Shown here one piece after another: positions 1 to 7,866 of a stretch of DNA of 64,000 nucleotides. A program made the position numbers and the translations under genes. Source of the stretch: CADEDH01 sp041394285. Its GTDB lineage: Bacteria; Actinomycetota; Acidimicrobiia; Acidimicrobiales; SZUA-35. The notes beneath the pieces are model-generated. The model was given only the letters and a program-made list of their open reading frames with translations. It had not been told where the DNA came from and did not search any database. How positions within the stretch are numbered: position 1 is the stretch's first letter; each line of letters starts with the position of its first letter. Where the stretch lies: the NCBI GenBank assembly GCA_041394285.1, contig JAWKIL010000026.1:1-64000 (forward strand), written 5' to 3'.

Positions 1-177
1 CCCTGACCAGGAAGTCAGGCCCTCGCCAGGCCAGACACCCCCACAGGCGAGACAACCAACCCGACCAACACGGCGACCCGCCGCGCCCTCACACCGGCAA
101 CGACACCCCGACCACCCACCGTCACCAGCCCGACCGACACCCACAAGCATCACGCTCCAGCCGCAGAACAATCGAGG
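1..177. other. Left-edge stretch without a confident gene
   Basis: I see no gene I can support here. Two forward frames are open from the window edge (stops at about 181 and 203), but both translate to proline-, arginine- and histidine-rich low-complexity sequence with no recognisable motif. The top strand is unusually C-rich. It could be the 3' end of a gene that starts outside the window or simply spacer, and it lies downstream of the minus-strand gene at 178-480. Confidence 0.3.
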
Positions 178-480
178 CTAAGGAGTGGACCGCATACCGA
201 TGACCGTCACGGTGGGGAGCCCGGGGGCCCGGCCGTGGCCGGTGGCGAGGTCGCCCCGGACACGAACTCCGATGGCCAGCTCCACGGGCAGGGCGCCGGT
301 GGGAGGTTGGACCCAGGACAGGTGGTCCCCGCTGGCCAGCACGTCGGCCAACGCCACCTGCTCGGTCTCCACCGTTGCGGTGCCCTCCAGGCCGCAGGCG
401 CCGGCGGTGACCTCCACCACCAGGTGGAGCCGGCCCTCGGGACCGCTCACCGTGAGCACCCAGGTGCCGTGGACGTTCAT
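178..480 (-). CDS. small beta-rich hypothetical protein
   Basis: A 100-residue protein with no signal peptide or membrane segment. Alternating hydrophobic residues (GTWVLTVSGPEGRLHLVVEV near the N-terminus) predict a small all-beta fold. The pattern GTW-x-LTV followed by short beta strands resembles small uncharacterised single-domain proteins that I recall from actinobacteria, but I cannot name a family. It is transcribed divergently from the TauE-type exporter, with about 60 nt between the two starts. Coding is supported by a sensible amino-acid composition compared with the antisense frames. Function is unknown. Confidence 0.6.
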   Translation of the reverse strand: MNVHGTWVLTVSGPEGRLHLVVEVTAGACGLEGTATVETEQVALADVLASGDHLSWVQPPTGALPVELAIGVRVRGDLATGHGRAPGLPTVTVIGMRSTP

Positions 481-527
481 GGCCGCTCACCCATCCTCCC
501 ATCCTGTCACCGGCTGCACACCGCCGG

Positions 528-533
528 TAGCCT
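528..533 (+). promoter_or_regulatory. -10 box TAGCCT of the exporter gene
   Basis: TAGCCT fits TANNNT and ends 9 nt before the ATG at 543. No Shine-Dalgarno fits between, so a leaderless or nearly leaderless transcript is inferred. Confidence 0.45.
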
Positions 534-542
534 GGCCCGGCG

Positions 543-1268
543 ATGGGCACCGAGGCGTTGCTGGTGATCGCGGCGTCGGTGCTGGTGGCGGCGATGGTGC
601 AGGCCGTGAGTGGGTTCGGCTTCGCTCTGCTGTCGGTGCCGCTGATGACGCTCGCCGTCGACGCCCACACCGCAGTGATCGTGAGCACGCTCACCGGGGT
701 CGTGGTCACCTCGTCGCTGGCCTGGCGCCTGCGGGAGCACGCCGACCTGATGCTGGCCCGGCGCCTGTCCGTTGCCGCCTACGCCGGGATGCCGCTGGGC
801 CTGGCCGTGTTCCTGCTGGTGGGGGAGCGGACCCTGCTCCGCCTGCTCGGGCTGGCGGTGGCCGTGGCCGTGGTGCTGCTGGTGGCCGGGGTCGACCTCA
901 GCCACCGGGGACGGGGCCTCGAGCTGGGTGCCGGGTTCCTGTCTGGAGTGCTGAGCACGTCGGTGTCCACCAACGGGCCGCCGATCGTGTTCGCCCTCCA
1001 GTCCCGGCGCCTGGGGGCCGACGCCTTCCGGGGCACGATCACGATGGTGTTCGCCGTCTGCAACCTGGGCGCCATCGCCGCCTTTCTGCTGGCCGGCGAG
1101 GTGACGCTCGACGGGGTCCGGGCGTCGGCCCTGAGCGTGCCGGCCCTGCTGGTGGGCCAGGCGCTGGGCCGTCCGCTGCGGCCCCGGCTCCAGGGTGAGC
1201 GGTTCCGCTGGCTGGTGCTGGGCCTGCTCGCGGTGGTGGCGGTGCGCACCCTGTGGGCCTCGGTCTGA
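543..1268 (+). CDS. TSUP family transporter (sulfite exporter TauE/SafE)
   Basis: A 241-residue integral membrane protein with about eight hydrophobic segments. It has the typical TauE/SafE N-terminal pattern: a first helix followed by VSGFGFALLSVPLM near residues 22-35, and a second-repeat equivalent around STSVSTNGPPIVFAL (about residues 138-152). Members export or import small organosulfur or carboxylate anions such as sulfite, sulfoacetate or taurine-derived products across the cytoplasmic membrane. The substrate cannot be told from sequence. Length is normal for the family. No sulfur-metabolism gene is adjacent, so context does not narrow the substrate. Confidence 0.85.
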   Translation: MGTEALLVIAASVLVAAMVQAVSGFGFALLSVPLMTLAVDAHTAVIVSTLTGVVVTSSLAWRLREHADLMLARRLSVAAYAGMPLGLAVFLLVGERTLLRLLGLAVAVAVVLLVAGVDLSHRGRGLELGAGFLSGVLSTSVSTNGPPIVFALQSRRLGADAFRGTITMVFAVCNLGAIAAFLLAGEVTLDGVRASALSVPALLVGQALGRPLRPRLQGERFRWLVLGLLAVVAVRTLWASV

Positions 1269-1308
1269 AGCGGCGGGGAGGCGTTACAGCCGCTGGCGGG
1301 GCCCGGGT

Positions 1309-1314
1309 TAGGCT
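1309..1314 (+). promoter_or_regulatory. -10 box TAGGCT of the amidohydrolase gene
   Basis: TAGGCT ends 6 nt before the ATG at 1321, the ideal distance for transcription to start at the initiation codon. There is no ribosome binding site in the gap. Confidence 0.5.
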
Positions 1315-1320
1315 CGGGCC

Positions 1321-3039
1321 ATGTTCGATCTGGTGATCCGCAACGGCACGGTGGTGGACGGCTCGGGAGGGCCAGTACAGCGGGCCGACGTGGCCGTGAC
1401 CGACGGGCGCATCGTGGCCGTGGGCGACGAGGCCGACGGCCCGGCCCGCCGCACCCTCGACGCCGAGGGTCAGCTCGTGCTGCCGGGTTGGGTGGACATC
1501 CACACCCACTACGACGGCCAGGCCACCTGGGATCCCGAGATCACCCCGTCGTCGTGGCACGGTGTCACCACCGCCGTGTTCGGCAACTGCGGCGTCGGGT
1601 TCGCCCCGCTCCGGCCCGGCACCGAGAGCTTCCTCATCAACCTGATGGAGGGGGTGGAGGACATTCCGGGCACGGTGCTGGCCGAGGGGATCGACTTTCG
1701 GTGGGAGAGCTTCCCCCAGTACCTCGATGCTCTGGCCGCCATGCCCCGGGCCATCGACGTCGGCACCCAGCTGCCCCACGGGGCGCTGCGGTTCTACGTG
1801 ATGGGGGAGCGGGGGGCCGATCACGACGAGGTGCCGACGGCCGACGAGCTGGCCGTGCTGTCCCGCATCGTGACCGAGGGGCTGGAGGCGGGGGCCCTCG
1901 GGTTCTCCACCAGCCGTACGGTGAAGCACAAGGCGGCCGACGGCCGCCCCACCCCCAGCCTGTCGGCCGGCGATCCCGAGCTGGCGGCGGTGGCCGACGC
2001 CATGCGGGCGGCGGGGGCCGGCGTGCTGCAGGCCAACTCCGACTTCGCCCCGGGCGACTTCGAGCACCTGCGTCAGGCGGCCGAGCGGGCCGGGCGGCCC
2101 CTGTCGGTCCTGCTGCTGCAGATCGACGCCGACCCCGACCGGTGGCGGGTGACGCGCAACGAGATCCACCAGGCCAACGCCGGCGGGGTCACCGCCACCG
2201 GCCAGGTGGGGTGCCGGCCGATCGGCGTGCTGCTGGGCCTCGACGCCACGGTCAACCCGTTCAAGACCCATCCCGCCTACCAGGCCGTCGCCGACCTGCC
2301 CCGGCCCGAGCGGGCGGCCCGGCTCCGTGGCGACGACACCCTGCGCCGGGCTCTCACCGACCCCACCCAGCGGCCCCGCAACGCCCACGTCACCTGGATG
2401 GACTACGCCCTCACCCGGGCCTATGAGCTGGGCGACGAGCTGGACTACGAGCCCCATCCGTCCACTGCGGTGGCGGCCCGGGCGGCGGCCGCCGGGGTCG
2501 ACCCGTGGGCCCTTGCTCTGGATCTCCTGGCCGCCGGCGACGGGTCGGGGTTCCTGCTCTACCCGTTCGAGAACTACGCCGGCGGTGACCTGGAGGTGAT
2601 CCGGGAGATGCTGACCGACCCCCACACGATCTGCGGCATCGGCGACGCCGGGGCCCATGTGGGCACGATCTGCGACGCCTCGTACCCCACGTTCCTGCTG
2701 CAGCACTGGACCCGGGACCGCACCCGGGGCGAGCGGCTGCCGCTGGAGCACGTGGTCCACATGCAGACGTGGCGCACCGCCCGGGCCTACGGACTCCTCG
2801 ATCGGGGCCTGCTCCGGCCCGGCTACCGGGCCGACATCAACGTGGTCGACCACGCCACCGTGTCGGTGGGCCGGCCCGAGCTGGCCTACGACCTGCCCAC
2901 CGGCGGCAAGCGGTTCGTGCAGCGGCCCACCGGCTACCGCCACACGTTCGTCGCCGGCGTCGAAACCCTGGCCGGTGGGGAGCTCACCGGCGCCCGCCCC
3001 GGCCGCCTGGTGCGGGGAGCGCAGCCGTCGCCGGACTGA
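1321..3039 (+). CDS. amidohydrolase family protein (N-acyl-D-amino-acid deacylase type)
   Basis: A 572-residue cytosolic metal-dependent amidohydrolase. The N-terminal beta segment (FDLVIRNGTVVDGSG) and the metal motif DIHTHYDGQ at about residues 59-67 are typical of the D-aminoacylase/dihydroorotase-like group. The phrase HGVTTAVFGNCGVGFAP (about 80-96) is characteristic of the D-aminoacylase subgroup, and a late GDAGAHVGTICDASYP supplies a further metal/catalytic Asp and His. Family members hydrolyse N-acyl-D-amino acids or related amides, but the exact substrate is unknown and many relatives are annotated only as amidohydrolase. The protein is longer than classical D-aminoacylase (about 480), which is usual for this actinobacterial subgroup. 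Confidence 0.85.
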   Translation: MFDLVIRNGTVVDGSGGPVQRADVAVTDGRIVAVGDEADGPARRTLDAEGQLVLPGWVDIHTHYDGQATWDPEITPSSWHGVTTAVFGNCGVGFAPLRPGTESFLINLMEGVEDIPGTVLAEGIDFRWESFPQYLDALAAMPRAIDVGTQLPHGALRFYVMGERGADHDEVPTADELAVLSRIVTEGLEAGALGFSTSRTVKHKAADGRPTPSLSAGDPELAAVADAMRAAGAGVLQANSDFAPGDFEHLRQAAERAGRPLSVLLLQIDADPDRWRVTRNEIHQANAGGVTATGQVGCRPIGVLLGLDATVNPFKTHPAYQAVADLPRPERAARLRGDDTLRRALTDPTQRPRNAHVTWMDYALTRAYELGDELDYEPHPSTAVAARAAAAGVDPWALALDLLAAGDGSGFLLYPFENYAGGDLEVIREMLTDPHTICGIGDAGAHVGTICDASYPTFLLQHWTRDRTRGERLPLEHVVHMQTWRTARAYGLLDRGLLRPGYRADINVVDHATVSVGRPELAYDLPTGGKRFVQRPTGYRHTFVAGVETLAGGELTGARPGRLVRGAQPSPD

Positions 3040-3047
3040 GCGAAATA

Positions 3048-3084
3048 AGGAGCCTGAGCGGCGCTCAGCGCCGCTCAGGCTCCT
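3048..3084. terminator. bidirectional hairpin terminator between convergent genes
   Basis: Perfect 16-bp inverted repeat (arm AGGAGCCTGAGCGGCG at 3048-3063, complement at 3069-3084) with a 5-nt loop, lying between the convergent amidohydrolase and ABC exporter genes. A nearly identical hairpin with the same flanks (GAAA-type run before, CAGAAC after) sits between another convergent pair at 19403-19439. The two are therefore copies of one dispersed element used as a two-way terminator. Confidence 0.75.
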
Positions 3085-3096
3085 CAGAACGCGGGC

Positions 3097-5079
3097 TCAG
3101 GTCGCCTGGCCGGCGAACTGAGCCGAGTAGAGGCGGGCGTAGGGGCCGTCGTGGGCCAGGAGGTCGTCGTGGCTGCCCTGCTCCACGATGCGGCCACCGT
3201 CCATCACCAGGATCACGTCGGCCCCCCGGATGGTGGACAGCCGGTGGGCGATCACGAAGCTGGTGCGCTGGGACCGGAGGCGGTTCATGGCCTCCTGGAT
3301 GAGCACCTCGGTGCGGGTGTCGACCGAGCTCGTGGCCTCGTCGAGGATCAGGATCGACGGATCGGCCAGGAAGGCCCGAGCGATCGTGATCAGCTGCTTC
3401 TCGCCGGCCGAGATGTTGTCGCCCTCGTCGTTGATGACCGTGTCGTAGCCATCGGGCAATGAGTGGACGAACCGGTCGACATACGTCACCCGGGCCGCCT
3501 CCATGATCTGCTCGTCGGTGGCCGTCGGGTTGCCGTAGGCCAGGTTGTCGCGGATCGTGCCCCCGAAAAGCCAGGTGTCCTGCAGCACCATGCCGATCTC
3601 GGACCGCAGCTCGTGACGGGGGATCGAGGCGATGTCGCGGCCGTCGAGCGTGATGCGCCCGCCGTCGAGGTCGTAGAACCGCATCAGCAGGTTCACCAAC
3701 GTGGTCTTGCCCGCTCCGGTGGGGCCGACGATGGCCACGGTCTGCCCCGGCTCGGCCACCACGGTGAGGCCTTCGATGAGCGGCTTGGCCGGGTCGTAGG
3801 CGAAGTGGACGTCGTCGAACACCACCCGGCCCTTCACCGGTCCGGGGTGGGCGGTGGCTTCGGGTTCGGGCGACTGCTCGTCGGCGTCGAGCAGTTCCAG
3901 CACCCGTTCCAGCGAGGCGATGCCCGACTGGAAGGTGGCCGCCATCGACGCCAGGTGGCTGAGCGGCATCGAGAACTGGCGGGCGTACTGGATCAGGGCC
4001 TGCATCTCGCCCACCGTGAGCGAGCCGGAGGCGATCCGCAGCCCACCGACCACGGCGATCAGAATGAACTGGAGGTTCCCCATGAACACCATGACCGGCA
4101 TGATCAGGCTGGCCATGAACTGGGCACCGAAGCTGGCCTGGTAGAGCTGCTCGTTGTCGGCGCTGAACCGCTGCTCCACGTCGGCCTGGCGGCCGTAGCT
4201 CTTCACGATGGCGTGCCCCGTGAACACCTCCTCGGCCTGGCCGTTGAGAGCGCCGGTGTAGCGCCACTGGGAGATGAACCGGGGCCGGGCCCGGCCCCCG
4301 ATCTGCTTCATCAGGATCACCGACGTCGGCACGGTCACGAAGGCCACGGCGGCCAGGATCGGGTCGATGACGAACATCATCACCAGCACCCCGATCAGGG
4401 TGAGGAGGTTGGTGAGGATCTGGCTCGTCGTCTGCTGGAGGCTCTGGGCCAGGTTGTCGATGTCGTTGGTGACCCGGCTCAACAGGTCTCCCCGGGCCTG
4501 GCGGTCGATGTAGCTCAGCGGCAGGCGGTGGATCTTCGCTTCCACCTGCTCCCGCAGGCCGAACATCGACCGTTGGAGCACGCCGGCCAGCAGCCACGCC
4601 TGCCCGTAGGCCAGGGCCCACGACCCGAGGTAGATGGCGGCCACGATCAGGAGCTTGCGGTGCAGGGCCCCGAAGTCGATGCCCCCGCCGGTGACGCCGC
4701 TCACGATGATGTCCGTGGCCTGCCCCAGCAGGCGGGGCCCGATCACCACCAGCGACACGCTGGCCACCGACAGCAGAGCCACCACGATCAGGAGATTCTT
4801 CTCCGCCCCGAGGATCTGGCCCAGGCGCTTGATCGAACCCTTGAAGTCCTTGCTCTTCTCCGCCGGCATCCCGTGCCCGCCGCCGGGGCCGAAGCTCCCC
4901 CGCCGGGCCGCCCGGCCGGTGGTGGTGAGCAGGTGCTGCTCGTCGTCGTCACCGCCGCCGCCGTTGCAGCCCGGTGCACCGCGCCCGTTGGCGCCGGCCC
5001 GGACGCCGTTGCCGTTGCCATTGCCGGCCGGGTCGTGCCCGTTGCCGTTGCCGTTCTGGTGCTCCCCGTTGCCGCTCAT
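3097..5079 (-). CDS. ABC exporter, ATP-binding/permease subunit with canonical NBD
   Basis: A 660-residue half-transporter. Residues 1-70 are a disordered tail rich in Asn and Gly (repeated NGNG). A six-helix ABC exporter domain runs from about 85 to 390, then a nucleotide-binding domain with Walker A GPTGAGKTT (about 452-460), signature SAGEKQ and Walker B LILDEATSSVD with the catalytic Glu intact. The upstream partner (5079-6857) has a degenerate Walker B. Together they make a heterodimeric exporter of the TM287/288 or BmrCD kind with one active ATP site. The start ATG at 5079 overlaps the partner's stop by one base (TGATG), so the two are translationally coupled. An in-frame extension upstream to 6906 is only the shadow of the partner gene. 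Substrate unknown; drug or peptide export is plausible. Confidence 0.9.
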   Translation of the reverse strand: MSGNGEHQNGNGNGHDPAGNGNGNGVRAGANGRGAPGCNGGGGDDDEQHLLTTTGRAARRGSFGPGGGHGMPAEKSKDFKGSIKRLGQILGAEKNLLIVVALLSVASVSLVVIGPRLLGQATDIIVSGVTGGGIDFGALHRKLLIVAAIYLGSWALAYGQAWLLAGVLQRSMFGLREQVEAKIHRLPLSYIDRQARGDLLSRVTNDIDNLAQSLQQTTSQILTNLLTLIGVLVMMFVIDPILAAVAFVTVPTSVILMKQIGGRARPRFISQWRYTGALNGQAEEVFTGHAIVKSYGRQADVEQRFSADNEQLYQASFGAQFMASLIMPVMVFMGNLQFILIAVVGGLRIASGSLTVGEMQALIQYARQFSMPLSHLASMAATFQSGIASLERVLELLDADEQSPEPEATAHPGPVKGRVVFDDVHFAYDPAKPLIEGLTVVAEPGQTVAIVGPTGAGKTTLVNLLMRFYDLDGGRITLDGRDIASIPRHELRSEIGMVLQDTWLFGGTIRDNLAYGNPTATDEQIMEAARVTYVDRFVHSLPDGYDTVINDEGDNISAGEKQLITIARAFLADPSILILDEATSSVDTRTEVLIQEAMNRLRSQRTSFVIAHRLSTIRGADVILVMDGGRIVEQGSHDDLLAHDGPYARLYSAQFAGQAT

Positions 5080-6857
5080 CACGCCACCGCCCCGGCGCCG
5101 AGCTGGGAGGCGACGATCTCGGCGTAGGTCGGGCAGCCGTCGACCAACTCGCTGTGGGTGCCCCGGCCTACCACCTCCCCGTCCTCCAGGACGAGGATCT
5201 CGTCGGCGTCGATGATGGTGGATACCCGCTGGGCCACGATCACCACGGCGGCATCCCTGGTTCGGGGGGTGAGGGCAGCCCGCAGGCGGGCGTCGGTGGC
5301 GAGATCGAGGGCGGAGAAGGAGTCGTCGAACACGTAGATCTCCGGTCGGGCCACCAGGGCCCGGGCGATGGACAGGCGTTGTCGTTGGCCGCCCGAGACG
5401 TTGGACCCGCCCTGGGCGATGGGAGAGGCCAGCCCGTCGGGCATGGCCTGCACGAAGCCGGCGCCCTGGGCCACCTCGAGCGCATCCCACAGCTCCTCGT
5501 CGGTGGCGCCGGGCCGGCCGAAGCGCAGGTTGGAGGCGACGGTGCCGGAGAACAGGTAGCCCCGCTGGGGCACGTAGCCGATCCGGCCCCACAACAGGTC
5601 GGGGTGGAGTTGGCGCACGTCCACCCCGTCCACCAGGACTGTGCCCTCGGTGGCGTCGAAGAGCCGGGCGATCAGGTTGACCAGCGTGGTCTTGCCCGAG
5701 CCGGTGGAGCCGATGATGGCCAGCGTCTGGCCGGCCGCCACCTTGAACGAGATGTCGTGGAGCACCGCCGTCTGGGCCCCGGCGTAGGCGAAGCTCACGT
5801 TGCGGAACTCGAGCGTGCCGTGTTCGGCCGTCTCGGTGACCGGATGGTCCGGCGGCCGCACCGAGGAGTCGGTGTCGAGCACCTCCACGATCCGCTCGGC
5901 CGCCACCGCCGCCCGGGGGATCATCGACACCATGAACGTGCCCATCACCACCGCGATCAGGATCTGCATCAGGTAGCTGAGGTAGGCCACCAGCGACCCG
6001 ATCTGCATCTGGCCGGCGTCGATCCGGTTGGCGCCCAGCCACAGGACTCCCAGGCTCGACACGTTCACGATCAGCCCCACGGTGGGGAACATCGAGGCCA
6101 TCAGCCGGCCGGTGCGCAGCGAGGTCTCGGTCAGGTCGGCGTTGGCCCGCTCGAAACGCTCGGTCTCCTGGGGTTCCCGCACGAACGCCCGGACCACCCG
6201 GATGCCCGTGATCTGCTCCCGCAGGACGCCGTTGACCCGGTCGATCCGGGTCTGCATGAGCTGGAAGGCGGGAACCATCCGGTAGACGATCGAGCCCAGC
6301 AACACCCCGGCCATCGGCACCGACACCAGCGGCACCACCGACAGGCCGGTGTCTTCCCGGAGGGCCATCACGATGCCGATCACCATGGTCAGGGGGGCGG
6401 CCAGCATCATCGTGGCGGCCAGCACCGTGAGCTGCTGTACCTGCTGCACGTCGTTGGTGATGCGGGTGATGAGCGAGGGTGCTCCGAACCGGCCGACCTC
6501 CCGGGCCGAGTAGCTCGTGACCTGGTGGAACAGGTCCCGGCGGACGTCGCGGGCGAAGGCCATCGTCATACGGGCCCCGAACCACACGGCGGCTGCGGCG
6601 AAGGCGATCTGGACGAAGCTGAACGCCACCATCAGGCCGCCCTCGCGCCACACGCCGCTGTTGTCGCCCTGGAGCACGCCGGAGTCGAGCAGGTTGGCGT
6701 TCAGATGGGGGAGGATCAGCGTGGCCGTGGTCTGGACCGCCTGAAGCACGATGACCAACGCCAGGACGCGGCGGTACGGGCCGAGGTGCGACCGCAGGAG
6801 GCGGCGCAATGCCGCCGGCTGCCGGTTCGTTGACAAGGGAGAGGAGGCGGCCCTCAT
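5079..6857 (-). CDS. ABC exporter, ATP-binding/permease subunit with degenerate NBD
   Basis: A 592-residue half-transporter: an N-terminal six-helix membrane domain (about 25-320) and a C-terminal ATPase. Walker A is GSTGSGKTT and the signature is SGGQRQ. Walker B reads YVFDDSFSALD, with Asp where the catalytic Glu is expected. This substitution marks the non-hydrolysing site of heterodimeric exporters, so this subunit should pair with the product of the next gene. The ATG at 6857 overlaps the stop of the upstream TetR gene by 4 nt (ATGA), giving a tight regulator-exporter operon probably under TetR control. Confidence 0.9.
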   Translation of the reverse strand: MRAASSPLSTNRQPAALRRLLRSHLGPYRRVLALVIVLQAVQTTATLILPHLNANLLDSGVLQGDNSGVWREGGLMVAFSFVQIAFAAAAVWFGARMTMAFARDVRRDLFHQVTSYSAREVGRFGAPSLITRITNDVQQVQQLTVLAATMMLAAPLTMVIGIVMALREDTGLSVVPLVSVPMAGVLLGSIVYRMVPAFQLMQTRIDRVNGVLREQITGIRVVRAFVREPQETERFERANADLTETSLRTGRLMASMFPTVGLIVNVSSLGVLWLGANRIDAGQMQIGSLVAYLSYLMQILIAVVMGTFMVSMIPRAAVAAERIVEVLDTDSSVRPPDHPVTETAEHGTLEFRNVSFAYAGAQTAVLHDISFKVAAGQTLAIIGSTGSGKTTLVNLIARLFDATEGTVLVDGVDVRQLHPDLLWGRIGYVPQRGYLFSGTVASNLRFGRPGATDEELWDALEVAQGAGFVQAMPDGLASPIAQGGSNVSGGQRQRLSIARALVARPEIYVFDDSFSALDLATDARLRAALTPRTRDAAVVIVAQRVSTIIDADEILVLEDGEVVGRGTHSELVDGCPTYAEIVASQLGAGAVA

Positions 6858-7516
6858 CGGGTTCCTTTCTGGGGGGCGACGGCATCGCCCTGCTGGCTGG
6901 TGGCACCGTCTCCGGTGGCGACGGGCCCGGCCGGGAGCTGGGCCGCCCCGTGGAGGAACAGAGCGACGACGTCAGCCGGGGGGCGGGGGGCGGAGGTGAG
7001 CATCGGGTGGGTGCAGGCGAACGTGATCGACCGCAGGAGGCGGGCCCCGTCGGCCGGTTCCACCCGCAGGCGGCCGGGGGCCGAAGCCAGGAGCTCGGCC
7101 AGGGCCGGGCTGTCGGGCAGGGGACGGGGCGGATGGGTGTGGTGGTGGGGGCCGAGTTGGGTGACGAGGCGCCAGATGTCGGCGATGTGGCGCTGGATCA
7201 GCACCACGGCTTCGGCCAGGCGCGCCTCGAAGGGCAGCTCGGACCCTATGGCGGCGATGGCCCGCTCGAACGGGGCGGTGTCGACGGCGGCGGCCTGCAC
7301 CGCAGCCAGGAGCGCCTCCTTGTCGCCGAAGGCGTTGAAGATCGTGCCCTCGGACACGCCGGCGGCCGCCGCCAGCTGGCGGGAGGTGACGGCCGCCCCC
7401 TGCTCCATCAGCAGCGGCAACACCGCCTCGATGATCGCGGCCCGCCGCTCCTCGGGCGGCAGGGGCGCGGCCCGGCGCCGACCGGCGGTGGGGGCGGTGG
7501 TGAGCGGGGTCGTCAC
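6854..7516 (-). CDS. TetR/AcrR family transcriptional regulator
   Basis: A 220-residue repressor. The N-terminal helix-turn-helix region (RRAAIIEAVLPLLMEQG then VTSRQLAAAAGVSEGTIFNAF, about residues 24-62) is typical TetR, and the C-terminal ligand domain is divergent as usual. The start is GTG at 7516, supported by a -10 box 8 nt upstream. The gene is first in an operon with the two exporter subunits. A 20-bp palindrome sits just upstream of its own -10 box, so autoregulation and ligand-induced exporter expression are likely. Confidence 0.88.
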   Translation of the reverse strand: MTTPLTTAPTAGRRRAAPLPPEERRAAIIEAVLPLLMEQGAAVTSRQLAAAAGVSEGTIFNAFGDKEALLAAVQAAAVDTAPFERAIAAIGSELPFEARLAEAVVLIQRHIADIWRLVTQLGPHHHTHPPRPLPDSPALAELLASAPGRLRVEPADGARLLRSITFACTHPMLTSAPRPPADVVALFLHGAAQLPAGPVATGDGATSQQGDAVAPQKGTR

Positions 7517-7524
7517 GGCCCGTC

Positions 7525-7530
7525 ACTCTA
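7525..7530 (-). promoter_or_regulatory. -10 box TAGAGT of the TetR-exporter operon
   Basis: Read on the minus strand, TAGAGT ends 8 nt before the GTG start at 7516, which implies a leaderless mRNA. Confidence 0.45.
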
Positions 7531-7531
7531 A

Positions 7532-7551
7532 CTGAGTGAGCGCTTACTCAG
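7532..7551. promoter_or_regulatory. TetR operator palindrome
   Basis: CTGAGTGAGCGCTTACTCAG is a 20-bp palindrome with one mismatched pair. It resembles classic TetR-family operators with TNAGTNAGC-type half sites and lies directly upstream of the operon's -10 box. A repressor bound here would block RNA polymerase. It may also influence the divergent small ORF at 7657. Confidence 0.8.
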
Positions 7552-7583
7552 ATAATTCTTTCGGCTGTGAAGCGCGGGGGAGA

Positions 7584-7595
7584 CCCCTATAGGGG
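7584..7595. repeat. 12-bp perfect palindrome CCCCTATAGGGG
   Basis: A perfect palindrome in the divergent spacer between the TetR gene and the small peptide gene. It contains TATAGG on both strands, so it could be a promoter core or a protein site. No identical copy was noticed elsewhere in the window. Confidence 0.4.
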
Positions 7596-7656
7596 CCCCA
7601 TTTCACCGGTGGCACCCCCGATTCGGGATCGTCCGGCCGGGCGGACGATGCGATCC

Positions 7657-7824
7657 ATGACCTCCACCGCCCGATCCCTCAACTGCACGGCCGCCGTCGC
7701 CCCGGCGCTGGCGACCGGGCCCCGGACCACCTCCGCCCGCAACGGCGTGAGCTTCGGCAACGGCCCCCGGGTCGCCGCTGCCCTGCGTAACGGCGTCAGT
7801 TTCGGCAACGCCCCGCTCCGCTGA
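7657..7824 (+). CDS. small peptide with duplicated RNGVSFGN motif
   Basis: A possible 55-residue ORF (alternative start 7648), not recognised as any known family. RNGVSFGN occurs twice (codons at 7738-7761 and 7786-7809), each followed by G/A-P. Across the ten paired codons RNGVSFGN-(G/A)-P, four third positions differ without changing the amino acid (CGC/CGT, GTG/GTC, AGC/AGT, CCC/CCG) and one codon changes Gly to Ala. This points to selection on the peptide rather than the DNA. The N-terminal part (about 1-28) is Ala/Thr-rich and resembles neither a classical signal peptide nor a membrane helix. The gene is divergent from the TetR/heterodimeric exporter operon. A repeated-core precursor peptide exported by that ABC pair is speculative but worth testing. 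Confidence 0.5.
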   Translation: MTSTARSLNCTAAVAPALATGPRTTSARNGVSFGNGPRVAAALRNGVSFGNAPLR

Positions 7825-7847
7825 GTGGGCCCGCTCCGCTGAGCGGG
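7812..7847. repeat. two tandem 18-bp hairpin units over a stop codon
   Basis: CCCGCTCCGCTGAGTGGG (7812-7829) is followed directly by the same unit with one change, CCCGCTCCGCTGAGCGGG (7830-7847). Each can fold as a 7-bp stem (CCCGCTC/GAGCGGG) with a 4-nt loop. The first unit contains the TGA stop of the small peptide gene. It probably acts as a terminator. Confidence 0.6.
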
Positions 7848-7866
7848 GCTGCTCGGCGCGCCCGGG

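Noticed and set aside
3463..5127. Long forward ORF (554 codons) antisense to the ABC exporter gene
   Set aside because: It is His/Gly/Val/Asp-rich with no family motif, as expected for the antisense of a GC-rich gene; the minus-strand ABC motifs are textbook.
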